DNA of 64,000 nt from Gammaproteobacteria bacterium (lineage in GTDB: Bacteria > Pseudomonadota > Gammaproteobacteria > Arenicellales > Poriferihabitantaceae): positions 1 through 64,000 of the forward strand of contig JAUILZ010000020.1 in assembly GCA_030432755.1 (NCBI GenBank), written 5' to 3'. Position numbers and translations under genes: made by a program. The notes below the pieces were generated by a model that did no database searches, was not told where the DNA came from, and was given only the letters and a program-made list of their open reading frames with translations. Shown here piece after piece: positions 16,488 to 26,152 of the stretch. Positions within the stretch are counted from its first letter, which is position 1. Each line of letters starts with the position of its first letter.

Positions 16488-17345
16488 TCAGCTACGAATG
16501 CGCTGCGAACACTGTCCGCGCGTCACCCGGGGTAGCCCGGCCAGGTCGTGCACGGTCTCAACGGCTCTGAATCCCGCCGTGTTAAACAGCGCTTCCACCG
16601 CGTCCGCCTGGTCGCAACCATGCTCTACCATCAGGCTCCCGCCGATTGCCAGAAACCGTGGCGCAGCGTGGATGATGGCGCGCAGATCCGCGAGGCCGTT
16701 GTCCTCAGCCACCAGCGCCGACCGTGGTTCGAATCGCACTTCCCCGGCGAGATGGGGATCGCCGTCGGCCACGTAGGGGGGATTGGCCAGGACCAGGTCG
16801 AACACCTGCCCTTGCAGCGCATCGAACCAGTCGGACCGGATGAAGCGCGCGTTGCCGATCCCAAGCCGCCGGGCATTGGCGCGAGCAACGTCGATGGCAG
16901 CACTGGATCGATCCACCCCGGTAACTTCGACATCCGGCCGCTCGCTGGCAACCGCCAGGGCGATGGCGCCACTGCCGGTGCCGAGGTCGAGTACGCGCCG
17001 GTTGCCGGTACCCAGCGAGGCCAGGCCGAGCTCCACCAGCAACTCGGTCTCGGGTCGCGGGATGAGGACATCCGGGCTGACGGCGAGGTCCAGCGACCAG
17101 AATTCCCTCGTGCCAGTGAGATAGGCCACGGGGGTGCCGTCGGCGCGTCGTTCGATCGCGTTACCGAAGTCCGCCAGTTGCGCCTCGGTCAGCGAGTCAT
17201 CGCCATGGGTCATGATCCACGCGCGCCCGCGCTGGAGCACATGACCCAGCAGGATCTCCGCGTCGAGCCGCGGTGTATCCGTTTCCCCTTCCGCGAGCCT
17301 GGCGACAGCCCGCGCCAGGGCATCGGCGACCGTGATCGCGCTCAC
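16488..17345 (-). CDS. prmC: peptide chain release factor N5-glutamine methyltransferase
   Basis: SAM-dependent methylation of the GGQ glutamine of release factors RF1 and RF2. At 285 residues it has the N-terminal helical domain, the SAM-binding stretch [16 protein letters not shown] near residue 117, and the diagnostic NPPY in [14 protein letters not shown] near residue 187. The ATG overlaps the prfA stop by 4 nt (ATGA), so it is translationally coupled to its own substrate's gene. Confidence 0.96.
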   Translation of the reverse strand: MSAITVADALARAVARLAEGETDTPRLDAEILLGHVLQRGRAWIMTHGDDSLTEAQLADFGNAIERRADGTPVAYLTGTREFWSLDLAVSPDVLIPRPETELLVELGLASLGTGNRRVLDLGTGSGAIALAVASERPDVEVTGVDRSSAAIDVARANARRLGIGNARFIRSDWFDALQGQVFDLVLANPPYVADGDPHLAGEVRFEPRSALVAEDNGLADLRAIIHAAPRFLAIGGSLMVEHGCDQADAVEALFNTAGFRAVETVHDLAGLPRVTRGQCSQRIRS

Positions 17346-18430
17346 CCGGCGGCGTTCTGTTCCGCCAGCAGGTCCGCCTGGTGCTCGGTGACCAGTGGTT
17401 CGATCACCTGGTCGAGATCGCCGGCGACGATATCGTCCAGCTTGTAGAGCGTGAGGTTGATGCGGTGGTCGGTGACCCGGCCCTGGGGGAAGTTGTAGGT
17501 GCGGATGCGCTCGGAACGATCACCGCTGCCGACCAGTGACTTGCGCGTGCTCGCCTCCGCCTCGCGCTGGCGGCGCTGCTCCGCCTCCAGCAGCCGCGAG
17601 GCCAGCATCGACATCGCCCGCGCGCGGTTCTTGTGCTGCGAGCGCTCGTCCTGGCATTCCACGACGATGCCGCTCGGCAGGTGGGTGATGCGGATCGCGG
17701 AGTCGGTCTTGTTGACGTGCTGGCCGCCGGCGCCGGAGGCGCGGTAGGTATCCACGCGCAGGTCCGCCGGGTTGATGTCCACCGCGTCGACCTCGTCCGC
17801 CTCGGGGAGGATCGCCACGGTGCAGGCCGAGGTGTGGATGCGTCCCTGGGACTCTGTTTCCGGTACCCTCTGCACCCGGTGCGCGCCGGATTCGAACTTG
17901 AGGCGCGAATAGGCGCCCTCGCCCACCACCCGGGAGATGATCTCCTTGTAGCCGCCGTGTTCGCCCTCGCTGCGGCTCAGCACCTCGACGCGCCAGCCGC
18001 GGGCCTCCGCGTAGGCGCTGTACATGCGGAACAGGTCGCCGGCGAAGATCGCCGCCTCGTCGCCGCCGGTGCCGGCGCGGATCTCGAGGAAGATGTTGCG
18101 GCCGTCATTGGGATCGCGCGGCAGGAGCAGCGTGCGCAGGCGATCCGCGCGATCGGCCATGCCGGATTCCAGCGCCGGCAGCTCCTCTCGCGCCATCTCG
18201 CGGATCGAGGGATCGGCGTCGTCGAGCATCTGCCGCGTCTCGTCCGCCTGGGCCTCAAGGCTTTGGTACTCGGCGAATGCGGAGACTACCGGCTCGATCT
18301 CGGACAACTCGATGGACAGGCGGCGAAACTCGTCCTGGCGCGCGATCACCTCCGGGTCCGCCAGCAGCACCTGGATTTCCTCCTGGCGGTGGCAGACCTG
18401 CTGCAGTTTCTCGCGGGTGGATGGATTCAT
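17342..18430 (-). CDS. prfA: peptide chain release factor 1
   Basis: Recognises UAA and UAG stop codons and triggers peptide release. The 362-residue protein carries the GGQ motif in [16 protein letters not shown] near residue 230, the upstream [14 protein letters not shown] block, and the C-terminal [14 protein letters not shown] ...[11 protein letters not shown] decoding-domain region is intact. Central gene of the hemA-prfA-prmC order that is standard for gammaproteobacteria; 72 nt separate it from hemA. Confidence 0.97.
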   Translation of the reverse strand: MNPSTREKLQQVCHRQEEIQVLLADPEVIARQDEFRRLSIELSEIEPVVSAFAEYQSLEAQADETRQMLDDADPSIREMAREELPALESGMADRADRLRTLLLPRDPNDGRNIFLEIRAGTGGDEAAIFAGDLFRMYSAYAEARGWRVEVLSRSEGEHGGYKEIISRVVGEGAYSRLKFESGAHRVQRVPETESQGRIHTSACTVAILPEADEVDAVDINPADLRVDTYRASGAGGQHVNKTDSAIRITHLPSGIVVECQDERSQHKNRARAMSMLASRLLEAEQRRQREAEASTRKSLVGSGDRSERIRTYNFPQGRVTDHRINLTLYKLDDIVAGDLDQVIEPLVTEHQADLLAEQNAAG

Positions 18431-18502
18431 GGGGATGGCAGGATCGCGTACGCGGTGTCACTGATCACCGCGGCGACAAGAGCGCCCCGGCGAAGCAGGG
18501 AG

Positions 18503-19750
18503 CTACAGTCCGAACAGCTTGCGCGCGGCGGAAAGGAAACCGGGATTGCCCTCGATGTCCGCCTGCCTGAGCTGCTGGCTGGGATGGTGGGCGAACTTGT
18601 TGGAGAGATCATGCGCCAGTTGCTCCATCACGCGCTCCGGATCGACGCCCTTGGCGAGTTTCGCCTTCGCCTTGTCCAGTTCCGCCTGGCGCAGCGAATC
18701 CACCTGGCCACGGAAGGTGCGGATCAGTGGCTCCGACTGCAGCGCCCGCATCCAGCGCATGAAACGCAGCACCTGGATGTCGATGATGCTCTCCGCCTCC
18801 TGCGCCGCCTTCTCGCGCAGGTCGCGGTTCTGCTCGATCACGTTCTGCAGGTCGTCCACGGTGTAGAGGTATACGTCCCTGAGGTCGCCGACCTGGGGCT
18901 CGACGTCCCGCGGCACCGCGAGGTCGAGGATGAACACCGGGCGGTGCCGGCGGCTGTGTATCGCGCCTTCCATCGCGCCCTTGCCGAGGATCGGCAGCGT
19001 GCTGGCGGTGGACGAGACGATGATGTCCGCTTCTGGCAGTCGCGCGGGCATTTCCGCCAGCGAAATCGCCTCGCAGCCCACCGCCGTGGCGAGGTTACGG
19101 GCGCGCTCCGGCGAACGATTGGCGACGATCATCTTGCGCACGCCCTTCTCGCGCAGATGCCGGGCGACGAGTTCGATGGTCTCGCCCGCGCCGATGAGCA
19201 GCACCGTAAGGCTGGCAAGATCGGAGAAAACCCTTCCCGCGAGACTCACCCCGGCATAGGCCACCGACACCGGGTTCGAGCCGATGGAGGTATCGGTGCG
19301 CACCTGCTTGGCGACGCTGAAGGTATGCTGGAACAGGCGGTTGAACACCTTGCCGGTGGCGCCCGCGGCGCTCGCGCGCTGGAAGGCTTCCTTCATCTGG
19401 CCCAGGATCTGCGGCTCGCCGAGGACCATGGAGTCGAGCCCGGAGGCGACGCGGAAGGCATGCTTGACCGCGAGGTCGTCTGCGTGGGCATAGAGGTTGC
19501 GCTCCAGTTCTCCGGCGCCAAAACCGGCATGATCCGAGAGCCAGGATATCACTCGCCCGGTGTCGACCCGGTCGTTGCCGCAGTAGATCTCGGTGCGATT
19601 GCAGGTGGACAGGATCGTGGCCTCGGTGGCCACGTGCGAGCGCGCCAGGTCGTCCAGTGCATCGCCCATGTTTTCCGGGCCGAACGCCACCCGTTCGCGC
19701 AATTCCAGGGGCGCTGTTTCATGGTTCAGACCGATGGCCAGCAACTGCAT
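18503..19750 (-). CDS. hemA: glutamyl-tRNA reductase
   Basis: NADPH-dependent reduction of glutamyl-tRNA to glutamate-1-semialdehyde, the first committed step of C5 haem synthesis. Motifs in the 415 residues: GLNHETAPLELRERVAF at the N-terminus, catalytic cysteine in LSTCNRTEIY near residue 50, SGLDSMVLGEPQILGQ, and the NADP-binding VLLIGAGETIELVARHL near residue 190. The C-terminal dimerisation helix bundle is present. Divergent from the TPR lipoprotein gene. hemH lies far away at 48.2 kb. Confidence 0.97.
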   Translation of the reverse strand: MQLLAIGLNHETAPLELRERVAFGPENMGDALDDLARSHVATEATILSTCNRTEIYCGNDRVDTGRVISWLSDHAGFGAGELERNLYAHADDLAVKHAFRVASGLDSMVLGEPQILGQMKEAFQRASAAGATGKVFNRLFQHTFSVAKQVRTDTSIGSNPVSVAYAGVSLAGRVFSDLASLTVLLIGAGETIELVARHLREKGVRKMIVANRSPERARNLATAVGCEAISLAEMPARLPEADIIVSSTASTLPILGKGAMEGAIHSRRHRPVFILDLAVPRDVEPQVGDLRDVYLYTVDDLQNVIEQNRDLREKAAQEAESIIDIQVLRFMRWMRALQSEPLIRTFRGQVDSLRQAELDKAKAKLAKGVDPERVMEQLAHDLSNKFAHHPSQQLRQADIEGNPGFLSAARKLFGL

Positions 19751-19941
19751 GATGGCGGAAAAACACGAGCGATGATTTATGTGCTTGTATTATAATGCGG
19801 GAGCGTGAAAAAGTCCGTATCCAGTCGGGTTTGGCGGGGTTATCCTCAAGGAACTTCGGAGGTTTGCGCGGCATCCAATCAGGTGTCGCCGATGCGCGCA
19901 TCCACGGCGGTGCCCGCCGCCGGCCCGTCCACGGAATCCAG
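19751..19941. promoter_or_regulatory. divergent hemA / TPR lipoprotein promoter region
   Basis: A perfect TATAAT lies at 19791-19796 on the plus strand, about 145 nt before the preferred start of the TPR gene. A frame extends upstream of that start to 19795 but has no signal peptide there, so I treat this stretch as leader. A good -35 hexamer is not evident. Confidence 0.35.
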
Positions 19942-21840
19942 ATGAGCAGGTTTCTACAACTTATCAATACGACCAGTCTTTCCTGGCGCCACGCCGGGTC
20001 GCCGGCAGGTTATGTCCTGGCCGCGATCGCCGGCCTTGGAATGCTCGTGATCTCAGGCTGCGCGCCGACCACGGCCACCTCCGGAAACGAACCGGAACCC
20101 GAGACGGAGGATGTCGAACCGATCTCCGCGCCCGCGGAAGCCGGCGGTGACGAGACGCCAACGGTGTCCACCGAACCCGTTTCCGAACTCACCCCGGAAC
20201 TGCTCTACGACGTGTTGCTCGCCGCGGTGGCCAACCAGCGACAGGAACCCGAAGTCGCGCTCGACGCGCTGGTGCGCGCGGTCTATCAGTCGCGTGACCG
20301 GCGACTGAATGCCAATGCCATCGAACTGGCCCTGCATGTCGGCGACTACCAGCAGGCCATCGATCTGTCACGCCTTCTGCTGAGCCTGGATCCGGGCAAC
20401 TTCCGCGCCACGCTGGCGCTGGCCACCGCCGAGATGCGCAACGACATGGTGGAAGACGCGGCGACCACGCTCCTGGACCTGGTCCGGGCCCAGGAGATCG
20501 GTCGCGAGCCCATCCTGCAGGAAGTGGCCAGTTTCATTGCGAGGCAGGAAGGTCCTGCGCGTGATCTGCTGCGCGCTCGCCTCGAAGGGGCCGCGGAGGC
20601 TGGTGATCCCATCGTCGTGTTTACGGCCGCGCTCCTCGCCTCCAGGCTGGAAGAGCCCGAACGCTTCCGTGAACTGCTGGAGCAGGCCCTCGCGAGTGAA
20701 CCGGACTGGGAAACCGCCGCCATCCTCAAGCTTACCGATATCTCTGACCGCGAGCGTGACCAGCTCGATGCCTGGGCGACGGAGTGGATCGACGCTCACC
20801 AGGACGCGGAGCGCTTCCGCGTACTCTATGCCCGCCTGTTGATCCAGGACGAACGCCTGGACGAAGCGCTGGCGCAGTTCGACGCGGTGCTCACCGCCCA
20901 CCCGGAGTCGCGTGACGCCATGTTCGCAGCAGCGGTGGTCAACCTCGACATGGACAACGACGCACGCGCCGAGGAACTGCTCCGCCGCTATATCCGCAGC
21001 AGCGACAACGGTGACCAGGCGCGGCTCTATCTCGCGCAACTGTTCATCGAGCAGGAGCGCTACGAAGATGCCTCTCCCCTGCTGCGCCAGATCCAGTCGA
21101 ACCAGTTCTATCTCGATGCGCAGATCGCCCTGTCCGGGGTCATCGCCCACCAGAGCAACGTCGAGGCCGGCCTCAGCTACCTGCGCAGCATCGACACCCA
21201 CGGCGAGGATGAATCGGTGCGTCTGATTCTCGAACAGGACCTGCTATTGCGCGACTTCGACCAGATGGACCGCTCCCTCGAACTGCTCACCGAGGCGCTG
21301 GAGGAGCGCCCCGAGCAGCCGGACCTGCTCTACAGCCGCGGCCTGCTGGCAGCACAGCTCAACCGGCTCGAACTGATCGAGAAGGACATGCGCCTGCTGA
21401 TCGAACTCCAGCCGGAGAATGCACATGCCTACAACGCGCTCGGCTATACACTGGCGGATCAGACCGATCGCTACGAGGAGGCCCTCGACCTGATCAGCAA
21501 GGCCCTCGAGTTCCTGCCCGAGGATCCCTACATCCTCGACAGCATGGGCTGGGTCCAGTACCGGCTCGGCGACATCGACCAGGCGCTCGACTACCTGCAG
21601 CAGGCCTGGGAAATCAAGAAGGACGCCGAGATCGCCGCCCATCTGGGCGAGGTGCTCTGGATGATGGGACGTGAAGATGAAGCGTGGAGCATCTGGCAGG
21701 AAGGCCGGGAGGCCGGCCCGGAAAACGCAACCCTGCTGAAGACCATCGATCGCTTTGCTGGCGAGGCCGGCGACCAGCGCGCGGTGCTGGCGCCACCCGC
21801 CATGACGGGCTTACCGATTGCCTCCCCCCTCGCGGCCTGA
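19942..21840 (+). CDS. TPR-repeat lipoprotein
   Basis: A 632-residue protein beginning with a signal peptide that ends in the lipobox VISGC (near residue 37), followed by an acidic linker and then TPR-type helical repeats to the end (YNALGYTLADQTDRYEEALDLI, SMGWVQYRLGDIDQALDYL, AHLGEVLWMMGREDEAWSIW). It resembles the large TPR lipoproteins that commonly precede lolB-ispE in gammaproteobacteria. Likely anchored in the outer membrane, facing the periplasm. Specific partner unknown. ATG 19942 is preferred to the upstream frame opening at 19795 because only it puts the signal peptide at the N-terminus. lolB starts 46 nt downstream. Confidence 0.85.
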   Translation: MSRFLQLINTTSLSWRHAGSPAGYVLAAIAGLGMLVISGCAPTTATSGNEPEPETEDVEPISAPAEAGGDETPTVSTEPVSELTPELLYDVLLAAVANQRQEPEVALDALVRAVYQSRDRRLNANAIELALHVGDYQQAIDLSRLLLSLDPGNFRATLALATAEMRNDMVEDAATTLLDLVRAQEIGREPILQEVASFIARQEGPARDLLRARLEGAAEAGDPIVVFTAALLASRLEEPERFRELLEQALASEPDWETAAILKLTDISDRERDQLDAWATEWIDAHQDAERFRVLYARLLIQDERLDEALAQFDAVLTAHPESRDAMFAAAVVNLDMDNDARAEELLRRYIRSSDNGDQARLYLAQLFIEQERYEDASPLLRQIQSNQFYLDAQIALSGVIAHQSNVEAGLSYLRSIDTHGEDESVRLILEQDLLLRDFDQMDRSLELLTEALEERPEQPDLLYSRGLLAAQLNRLELIEKDMRLLIELQPENAHAYNALGYTLADQTDRYEEALDLISKALEFLPEDPYILDSMGWVQYRLGDIDQALDYLQQAWEIKKDAEIAAHLGEVLWMMGREDEAWSIWQEGREAGPENATLLKTIDRFAGEAGDQRAVLAPPAMTGLPIASPLAA

Positions 21841-21886
21841 TCGGGCCATTTCCGCGAGTTCCACCCGCCGACCCGACACGGCCGCC

Positions 21887-22561
21887 ATGCGCCTGATCGC
21901 CCCGCTACTGGCATGCCTGCTGCTGCTGGCCGGCTGCGCTACCACGCCACCGCCTGAGGAACTTGGCGACGCGGAAGCCCTCGCCCGCTGGCAAAGCACC
22001 CGCGTTACCCTGGAAACCATCGATCGCTGGAACCTGCGCGGCAAAATGGGCGTGCGCACCGGACCCAAGGGCGGCAGCGCCACCCTCAAGTGGGAGTACA
22101 CCCCGAACGGTCAGGAAATCGAACTCTATGGCCCCTTCGGCGGCGGCCGGGTCCTGATCTCGGTGGACGCGGAAGGCGCCCTGCTACGCGATACCAAGGG
22201 CAATGAAATATACGGCGCCAGCGCCTCGGAGGTGCTGTATCGCCGCCTCGGCTGGCATGTCCCCTTCGATCACCTTTCCGACTGGGCGCGGGGACTGCCG
22301 GGTGAAGGCGCCACGGATATCGTGATCGACGGCGCCGGGCGCCTGAAGCGCATGGTGCAGGACAACTGGCAGGTGGAATACCAACGCTACGAGGACCCGG
22401 GAGATACGCTCCCGGGCCTGTCGCTGCCCACCCGGCTCGAGGTTTCCGCCATGCCGGGTACCATGGAGATCTACTCCGACGACGGCGAATATCTCGGCGA
22501 CGAGCTGAGCGTCAAGGTAATCCTGAAACGCTGGTGGGAAGTTGAGCGCAAGCCCTCCTGA
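21887..22561 (+). CDS. lolB: outer-membrane lipoprotein insertion protein LolB
   Basis: Receives lipoproteins from periplasmic LolA and inserts them into the outer membrane. The 224-residue product has a signal peptide with lipobox LLAGC (cysteine near residue 17), then the LolB core: WNLRGKMGVRTGPKGGSATLKW, ELYGPFGGGRVLI and the C-terminal PTRLEVSAMPGTMEIY and VKVILKRW. Position just before ispE is typical. ATG 21887 is chosen to give the signal peptide. Confidence 0.93.
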   Translation: MRLIAPLLACLLLLAGCATTPPPEELGDAEALARWQSTRVTLETIDRWNLRGKMGVRTGPKGGSATLKWEYTPNGQEIELYGPFGGGRVLISVDAEGALLRDTKGNEIYGASASEVLYRRLGWHVPFDHLSDWARGLPGEGATDIVIDGAGRLKRMVQDNWQVEYQRYEDPGDTLPGLSLPTRLEVSAMPGTMEIYSDDGEYLGDELSVKVILKRWWEVERKPS

Positions 22562-23393
22562 GTTGCGGCTCCCCTCGCCGGCCAAGATCAATCGCTTCCT
22601 CCATGTCACCGGCCGGCGGGAGGACGGCTATCACCTCCTGCAGACGCTGTTCCAGTTTACTGATTTCGGCGACTGGATGACCTTCGACGTCACCACGGAT
22701 GGCAGCCTGTCGCGCGAGGACCGGCATGCCTTTTCACTGCCGGCCGCGGATCTCGGCCTGCGCGCGGCGGCGCTCCTGCGCGAAACCGTCGGCCGACCAG
22801 ACCTCGGCGTTCGCGTCCTGCTGGAGAAACGCATTCCGCCGGGCACCGGTCTCGGCGGCGGCAGCAGCAACGCGGCGACCACGCTTCTTGCGCTCAACCG
22901 GCTGTGGGCGCTGGACCTGCCGCAGGCGCAACTTCTCGAGCTCGCGCGGCAACTGGGGGCCGACGTGCCCATATTTGTCGCCGGAGAGGCCGCCTGGGCG
23001 GAGGGAGTCGGCGACGAGCTGACGCCCTGCCCGGCGGACGAACCCTGGCTCGCTGTCCTGTTGCCTCCGGCCGCGGTGTCCACCGCCGATGCCTTCAACG
23101 ACCCGAGTCTCGCGCGCGACCATCCCCCGGTAGCACCCGTAGACTTCCTTGCAGGGCGCACAGGCAACGATCTCGAATCCGTAACCTTCGGCAACCATCC
23201 CGAAGTCGAGACCGCGCATCGTTACCTCGCCGCATACGGCGCGGCGCGCATGAGCGGCACCGGCGGCGCGGTGTTCGTGCCGCTGGACTCCGCCGGAGAG
23301 GCGGAGCGCATTGTCGCTGGAGCGCCTCCCGGGATGGATGGCTTCGTTGCCCGGGCGCTGAACAGCAGTCCGCTGCTGAACGCCCTGAACTAG
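22542..23393 (+). CDS. ispE: 4-diphosphocytidyl-2-C-methyl-D-erythritol kinase
   Basis: GHMP kinase of the MEP isoprenoid pathway. The 283-residue product shows LPSPAKINRFLHVTGRREDG at the N-terminus, the ATP loop PPGTGLGGGSSNAAT near residue 95, and the C-terminal MSGTGGAVFVPLD. The likely start is TTG at 22542, inside the end of lolB (20-nt overlap), giving tight translational coupling. lolB-ispE-tRNA-prs is the classic gammaproteobacterial order, here interrupted by speB and a repeat block. Confidence 0.95.
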   Translation: MSASPPELRLPSPAKINRFLHVTGRREDGYHLLQTLFQFTDFGDWMTFDVTTDGSLSREDRHAFSLPAADLGLRAAALLRETVGRPDLGVRVLLEKRIPPGTGLGGGSSNAATTLLALNRLWALDLPQAQLLELARQLGADVPIFVAGEAAWAEGVGDELTPCPADEPWLAVLLPPAAVSTADAFNDPSLARDHPPVAPVDFLAGRTGNDLESVTFGNHPEVETAHRYLAAYGAARMSGTGGAVFVPLDSAGEAERIVAGAPPGMDGFVARALNSSPLLNALN

Positions 23394-23403
23394 CCCGGAT
23401 ATA

Positions 23404-23621
23404 AGAAACGCCAGCGCAGGTTTACCCCAGCGAAGGCTGGGGCCAGCGTCCATGTCACTGGGCACACAACCTTAGTGCACATGGATCCCAGCTTTCGCTG
23501 GGATTACGAACTACCCAGCCTTCGCTGGGATTACGAACTACCCAGCCTTCGCTGGGATTACGAACTACCCAGCCTTCGCTGGGATTACGAACTATCCAGC
23601 CTTCGCCGGGATTGCGATCTA
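23404..23621. repeat. family-A repeat locus 1 with a 27-bp tandem array
   Basis: Lies between convergent ispE and speB. First part (23404-23486): GAAACGCCAGCGCAGG, then the hairpin CCCCAGC-GAAG-GCTGGGG, then GGCCAGCGTCCATG. Second part (23487-23621): five consecutive 27-bp units of the form CCCAGCcTTCGCTGGG + ATTACGAACTA. Three are identical, and the first and last show substitutions. Each unit is itself a 6-bp-stem hairpin. The array ends 7 nt before the speB stop. Related sequences occur at 32.3 and 49.2-49.4 kb. Confidence 0.9.
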
Positions 23622-23628
23622 CCCGGTC

Positions 23629-24654
23629 TCAGGACTCGCCGAACTTGTGCCGCGCCACGTAGAGGCAGATCATCTCGTAGGCCAGGGTTGCGCCGAGAAG
23701 CGCGGTGACCTCCGCATGGTCATAGGGCGGCGACACCTCCACCAGGTCCATGCCCACGAGGTTGATGCCGCGCAGGCCACGGATCGTCGCCAGCGCCTGG
23801 GCGGAACTGAGCCCGCCACAGACCGGGGTGCCGGTGCCCGGGGCGAAGGCCGGGTCGACACAGTCGATGTCGAAGGTGAGATAGGTCTTGCGGTCGCCGA
23901 GGATGCTGCGGATCTCCGCAGTCAGTTCCGCAATGCTGTGGCCATGGACCCAGCCCGCGTCGAGCACGTTGAAGCCGAGGGTGTCGTCGTTGGTGGTGCG
24001 GATCCCCACCTGCACCGAATGCTCCGGAACCACCAGCCCCTCCTTCACCGCGTGGTAGAACATGGTGCCGTGATCCACGCGGCCCGCCTCGTCGTCCCAG
24101 GTGTCGGTATGGGCGTCGAAATGGAGCAGCGAGAGCGGGCCATGCTTCTCCACGTGGGCGCGCAGGAGCGGCAGGGCGATGAAATGATCGCCGCCGAGGG
24201 TCATCATCGCGCAGTCCGCGGCGAGGATCTCGCGCGCATGGTCGCTGATCGCCTTCGGTATCTCGTCCGGCCGGCCGTGATCGAAGTAGCAATCGCCGTA
24301 GTCGATGACGTTCATCTGCTCGAACGGGTCGAATTCCCAGGGCCAGTTGCGGTTCCAGGACAGCTCCGCCGAGGCGGCGCGGATCGCGCGCGGCCCGAGG
24401 CGCGTGCCCGGGCGGCTGGACGTGGCCATGTCGAAGGGCACGCCACTGATCGCTATTTCCGCTTCCGCCAGCGACTTGGTGTAGTGCCGGCGGCAGAAAC
24501 TGAGCGCGCCGCTGTAGGTGGGTTCGGGGCGCACCGGGCCAAAAGCGTCCAGGGTAAAGGCGCCGTCGATGACTTCTCGGGGCATGGCAGGTTGTCGGGG
24601 ACAGTTGGGGGAGCAGGTGCCAGAGTTTACCGGAGCCGCCATCGCCCGGGCCAT
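23629..24654 (-). CDS. speB: agmatinase / arginase-family ureohydrolase
   Basis: Mn-dependent hydrolysis of agmatine to putrescine and urea is the likely reaction. All metal-binding motifs of the arginase family are present: LGGDHFIALP, HFDAHTDTWDD and TFDIDCVDPAFAPGTGTPVCGG, plus GMDLVEVSPPYDHAEVTA. At 341 residues it is longer than E. coli SpeB because of about 23 extra N-terminal residues; ATG 24585 (MPREVIDGAF) is an equally good start. Guanidinobutyrase or related specificity cannot be excluded. No speA or other polyamine gene is adjacent. It separates ispE from the tRNA-prs block. Confidence 0.88.
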   Translation of the reverse strand: MARAMAAPVNSGTCSPNCPRQPAMPREVIDGAFTLDAFGPVRPEPTYSGALSFCRRHYTKSLAEAEIAISGVPFDMATSSRPGTRLGPRAIRAASAELSWNRNWPWEFDPFEQMNVIDYGDCYFDHGRPDEIPKAISDHAREILAADCAMMTLGGDHFIALPLLRAHVEKHGPLSLLHFDAHTDTWDDEAGRVDHGTMFYHAVKEGLVVPEHSVQVGIRTTNDDTLGFNVLDAGWVHGHSIAELTAEIRSILGDRKTYLTFDIDCVDPAFAPGTGTPVCGGLSSAQALATIRGLRGINLVGMDLVEVSPPYDHAEVTALLGATLAYEMICLYVARHKFGES

Positions 24655-24992
24655 TTCACTCGATCGGCATCGCGCGCGGTTTCAAAAGTCCTCCAGGGCG
24701 TTAGCCCGGGTTAAATTCAACGGTTTTGGCCCGCGAGGACATTGACAGCAGGGGGTCCGATATCGAAAATAGCGCGTTTTTTCGCCGGGGGTGCCCGCGC
24801 ACGCTTCGGGAAAGCCCGTAGCGCCTGCCGGATGCCCTTGATTTTGCGGGCGGAAGCGCCTTTGGGCGCCCTGAAAGTTGACCGGAAATGCGCTAGTATC
24901 CGGTTGCCGGGCTGGTCCGGGCCACCGGATTCCGGGCGCCTGGCCGGGTTCCGTTTCCACCGGGCATCCGCAATCAACTGAAACGAGTCTTT

Positions 24993-25069
24993 TGGGGTGT
25001 AGCCAAGCGGCCTAAGGCACCGGGTTTTGATCCCGGCATTCGGAGGTTCGAATCCTCCCACCCCAGCCA
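24993..25069 (+). tRNA. tRNA-Gln (anticodon TTG)
   Basis: A cloverleaf can be folded by eye. The acceptor stem TGGGGTG pairs with CACCCCA, with discriminator G and encoded CCA. The anticodon stem CGGG/CCCG closes the loop TTTTGAT, giving anticodon TTG. The T-arm is GGAGG-TTCGAAT-CCTCC. The sequence resembles E. coli tRNA-Gln. Located directly upstream of prs, with 21 nt between. Confidence 0.97.
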
Positions 25070-25090
25070 TCCATCGTGAGAGGAAGTTTC

Positions 25091-26041
25091 GTGTCGCTTG
25101 ACAACCTGTCGGTGTTTGCGGGTAACGCAAATCCGGACCTCGCGCGCGAAGTGGTGCAATGCCTTGGCATCCCGCTCGGCAAGGCCATGGTCGGCACGTT
25201 CAGCGACGGCGAGGTCAACGTCGAGATCATGGAGAACGTCCGTGGTCGCGACGTGTTCGTGGTGCAGCCGACCTGCGCGCCGGCGAACAACAACCTGATG
25301 GAAATGCTGGTGATGATCGATGCGCTGAATCGCTCGTCCGCCGGCCGGATCACCGCGGTGATCCCCTATTTCGGCTATGCCCGCCAGGACCGCCGGCCGC
25401 GCACCGCGCGGGTCGCCATCAGCGCCAAGCTGGTGGCGTCGATGATCCGGGCCGCGGGAGCCGACCGCGTGCTGACCATGGATCTGCACGCGGACCAGAT
25501 ACAGGGGTTCTTCGACATCCCCTGTGACAATATTTACGGCTCGCCCGTGCTGATGGGGGAGCTGTGGCGCAAGCGCCTGCCGAACCCGATCGTGGTTTCC
25601 CCCGACGTGGGCGGCGTGGTGCGGGCGCGGGCGATGGCGAAGCAGCTCGAGACCGATCTCGCGATCATCGACAAGCGCCGCCCGCGCGCCAACGAGGCCA
25701 AGGTGATGCACATCATCGGCGAGGTCAAGGGCCGCTCGTGCATCATGATCGACGACATGGTGGACACCGCCAACACGCTGTGCGAGGCGGCGCGGGCGCT
25801 GAAGGAACATGGCGCGGTGAAGGTCATCGCCACCTGTACCCATCCGGTGTTGTCCGGCGGGGCGATACAGCGGATCACGGATTCGGCGCTGGACGAGTTG
25901 CTGGTGACGAATTCCATCCCGCTGAGCGAGGAGGGTGAACGCTGCCAGATGATCACCCAGCTGAGCGTGGCGGAGTTGCTGGCGGAGTCCATCCGGCGGA
26001 TTTCCACCGGGGATTCGATCAGCAACCTCTTCATAGACTGA
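25091..26041 (+). CDS. prs: ribose-phosphate pyrophosphokinase
   Basis: Makes PRPP from ribose-5-phosphate and ATP for nucleotide, histidine and NAD synthesis. With the start at GTG 25091 the product is 316 residues, the usual length. A GAGGAAG ribosome site precedes it by 5-6 nt; the in-frame GTG 25076 is too close to the tRNA. Motifs: [36 protein letters not shown] (catalytic flexible loop), [14 protein letters not shown] and the PRPP loop [13 protein letters not shown] near residue 217. Confidence 0.97.
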   Translation: MSLDNLSVFAGNANPDLAREVVQCLGIPLGKAMVGTFSDGEVNVEIMENVRGRDVFVVQPTCAPANNNLMEMLVMIDALNRSSAGRITAVIPYFGYARQDRRPRTARVAISAKLVASMIRAAGADRVLTMDLHADQIQGFFDIPCDNIYGSPVLMGELWRKRLPNPIVVSPDVGGVVRARAMAKQLETDLAIIDKRRPRANEAKVMHIIGEVKGRSCIMIDDMVDTANTLCEAARALKEHGAVKVIATCTHPVLSGGAIQRITDSALDELLVTNSIPLSEEGERCQMITQLSVAELLAESIRRISTGDSISNLFID

Positions 26042-26094
26042 GGATAGATTGAGGCTGTTCGCCACTGGCGGGCAGAATGTTTTTTGAGTTAGCG

Positions 26095-26111
26095 CCGCCC
26101 CTAAGGCGGCT
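26095..26111 (+). promoter_or_regulatory. stem-loop in the rplY leader
   Basis: Perfect hairpin GCCGCC-CCTAA-GGCGGC lying 41 nt before the rplY start and 53 nt after the prs stop. No T-run follows, so it is more likely a leader structure than a terminator. Its role is unknown. Confidence 0.35.
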
Positions 26112-26152
26112 GAAGTCAGTATCGACCCCCAGGGTCAACGGAGTTAAGAGCA

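Noticed and set aside
17633..19795. 720-codon plus-strand frame opposite prfA-hemA
   Set aside because: Shadow of two well-conserved essential genes; no signal, domain or ribosome site supports it.
23487..23621. CRISPR array
   Set aside because: Units are contiguous without spacers, and there are no cas genes.
23475..23708. Small ORF with repeated LRWDYE units
   Set aside because: It is the translation of the 27-bp hairpin array running into speB antisense; no ribosome site.
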